From: CALRQJ02 sp943370285
Lineage (GTDB): Bacteria > Bacteroidota > Bacteroidia > Chitinophagales > Chitinophagaceae
Assembly: GCA_943370285.1 (NCBI GenBank)
Contig: CALRQJ020000002.1
Coordinates: forward strand, 310,001-374,000
Direction of reading: 5' to 3'
Length of the DNA stretch: 64,000 bases
Shown piece after piece: positions 63,171-64,000 of this stretch (position 1 is the first letter of the stretch; the number at the start of each line of letters is the position of its first letter). The translations under genes and the position numbers were made by a program. The notes beneath the pieces are model-generated. The model was not told the DNA's origin and ran no database searches. It was given only the letters and a program-made list of their open reading frames with translations.

Positions 63171-63287
63171 TGTAATATTTGCTAAAATGCAGACTACTGT
63201 AATGTACATACAAAATACCATACTAAGCACTTGACAATCAATATAGTTAATTTTATATGGGTTTAGTTTAATGGCGTATATTTGAGC
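63171..63287. repeat. Promoter-bearing repeat, copy 3
   Basis: About 117 bp; TATATTTG at 63277-63284. Followed at once by GCGTTAGGCG and, 58 nt later, the DUF1801 gene. Confidence 0.9.
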
Positions 63288-63345
63288 GTTAGGCGTCATT
63301 GTAGTGACAGCAAACTAATAACAAACTGGCAAAAATTGAAAATCA

Positions 63346-63702
63346 ATGTCAACTGAAAAACCATCCAACATAGACGAGTACATAGCTAAGTTTCCAAAAG
63401 AAACACAAATAATTTTGGAAAAAATTAGAACCACAATTAAAAAAATAGTACCTGAATCAGAAGAAACAATTAGTTATGCTATGCCAGCATTTAAACTCAA
63501 CAAAAAAGCTTTAGTATACTTTGCCGGATATAAAAATCACATTGGTTTTTATGCTACTCCAACAGGGCACAAAAAATTTAAAGAAGAATTATCAATCTAT
63601 AAACAAGGTAAAGGCTCTGTTCAATTTCCACTAGATAACCAAATACCTTACGATTTAATAAAACGAATTGTAAAATTCAGAGTAGAAGAAAATAATAAAT
63701 AA
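63346..63702 (+). CDS. DUF1801/YdhG-like protein
   Basis: 118 residues, full length for the family. IDEYIAKFPKETQIILEKIRTTIKK, then PESEETISYAMPAFKLNKKAL, AGYKNHIGFYATPTG and GKGSVQFPLDNQIPYDLIKR are all typical of DUF1801. Some members bind iron (frataxin-like), but the role is unsettled. It follows repeat copy 3 and is 16 nt ahead of a VOC-family gene. Confidence 0.9.
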   Translation: MSTEKPSNIDEYIAKFPKETQIILEKIRTTIKKIVPESEETISYAMPAFKLNKKALVYFAGYKNHIGFYATPTGHKKFKEELSIYKQGKGSVQFPLDNQIPYDLIKRIVKFRVEENNK

Positions 63703-63718
63703 TTTAAATAATAAAATT

Positions 63719-64000
63719 ATGGCACTTATCAATCCACACATTAATTTCAACGGCAATGCCGAAGAAGCTTTTACATTTTACAAATCAGTTTTTGGCGGAG
63801 AATTTGCAAAAGTTATGCGTTTCAAAGACCTATCAAGTCCAGAATTTCCTGTAACAGAAAAAGAAGCAAATAAAATAATGCACATTGCTTTACCTATTGG
63901 CAAAAACGTTTTAATGGCTAATGACGTTCCTGAATTTATGGGCACAACTAATGAAAAAGAAAATAGGTCTAAAATATCAATTAGTGCAGAAAGTAAGGAA
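63719..64000 (+). CDS. VOC (glyoxalase/PhnB-like) family protein, partial
   Basis: Starts with the ATG at 63719 and runs off the window after 94 codons. MALINPHINFNGNAEEAFTF, YKSVFGGEF and IMHIALPIGKNVLMANDVPE are the hallmarks of the PhnB-like VOC fold (3-demethylubiquinone methyltransferase-like family). Only 16 nt behind the DUF1801 gene, so the two are co-transcribed, apparently from repeat copy 3. Confidence 0.85.
   Translation, partial: MALINPHINFNGNAEEAFTFYKSVFGGEFAKVMRFKDLSSPEFPVTEKEANKIMHIALPIGKNVLMANDVPEFMGTTNEKENRSKISISAESKE

Noticed and set aside
61562..63287. Integron cassette array with attC sites
   Set aside because: Only a 3' core-like GTTAGGC is seen next to copy 3. No matching 5' core, no folded attC arms and no integrase in the window; kept only as a low-weight hypothesis.

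Overview
The window looks like a low-GC chromosome segment of a Bacteroidota bacterium, most likely Chitinophagaceae or a close relative (inference). Pointers: a T9SS type A C-terminal sorting domain (39.1 kb), several promoters of the Bacteroidota form TTG-N17-23-TAnnTTTG, very few Shine-Dalgarno sites, a 7TMR-DISM sensor kinase, a CCDC81-type HU domain protein, the short Bacteroidota-type arginine decarboxylase, and many exported proteins with SPI or lipoprotein signals. No rRNA, tRNA, CRISPR array, transposase or integrase was seen.

Layout. 0-2.3 kb: end of a threonine aldolase, pgi and a GNAT. 2.3-7.7 kb: a signalling block on the minus strand (GNAT-like acyltransferase, ICMT-like methyltransferase, DISM histidine kinase, REC-histidine kinase), with a divergent stand-alone REC that is a paralogue of the kinase's REC. 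7.9-23.2 kb: mostly housekeeping (trxA, NlpC/P60 lipoprotein, dnaE, orphan PhnD-like binding protein, speA, rpmI-rplT, tdk, ccmB/ccmC/ccmD, gdhA), including an alpha-carbonic-anhydrase-like lipoprotein that has lost all three zinc histidines. 23.3-32.7 kb: exported enzymes (CocE/NonD hydrolase, a 1604-residue TPR-CHAT protein, a GH20 hexosaminidase with clearly higher GC).

32.9-40.9 kb is the accessory region. It holds an AT-rich two-gene unit whose reading frames overlap by 4 nt: an HNH endonuclease with an N-terminal domain resembling the phosphorothioate (sulfur)-binding domain of type IV restriction enzymes, and a 1601-residue fusion of a DEDDh exonuclease, a RecQ helicase and a UvrD-type helicase. 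This is my best candidate for an undescribed defence or repair system. It is followed by an ice-binding-fold (DUF3494) T9SS cargo gene lying between two copies of a ~71-bp repeat, and by a scrap of a BRO-family phage antirepressor gene.

41-60 kb: alpha-oxoamine synthase, a TPR protein/beta-barrel/HU-domain cluster running into hutI and a cation/proton antiporter, a formimidoylglutamase, a 4HBT thioesterase, the heptose enzymes hddC-like and gmhB, a GT39 glycosyltransferase, and lepA. 60-64 kb: a fasciclin lipoprotein, then small genes, three of which sit directly behind three near-identical ~117-bp repeats that each end in a perfect TATATTTG promoter element. The intergenic gaps at 30, 32.8 and 60 kb are filled with degenerate tandem arrays that all have a 7-bp period but different unit sequences.
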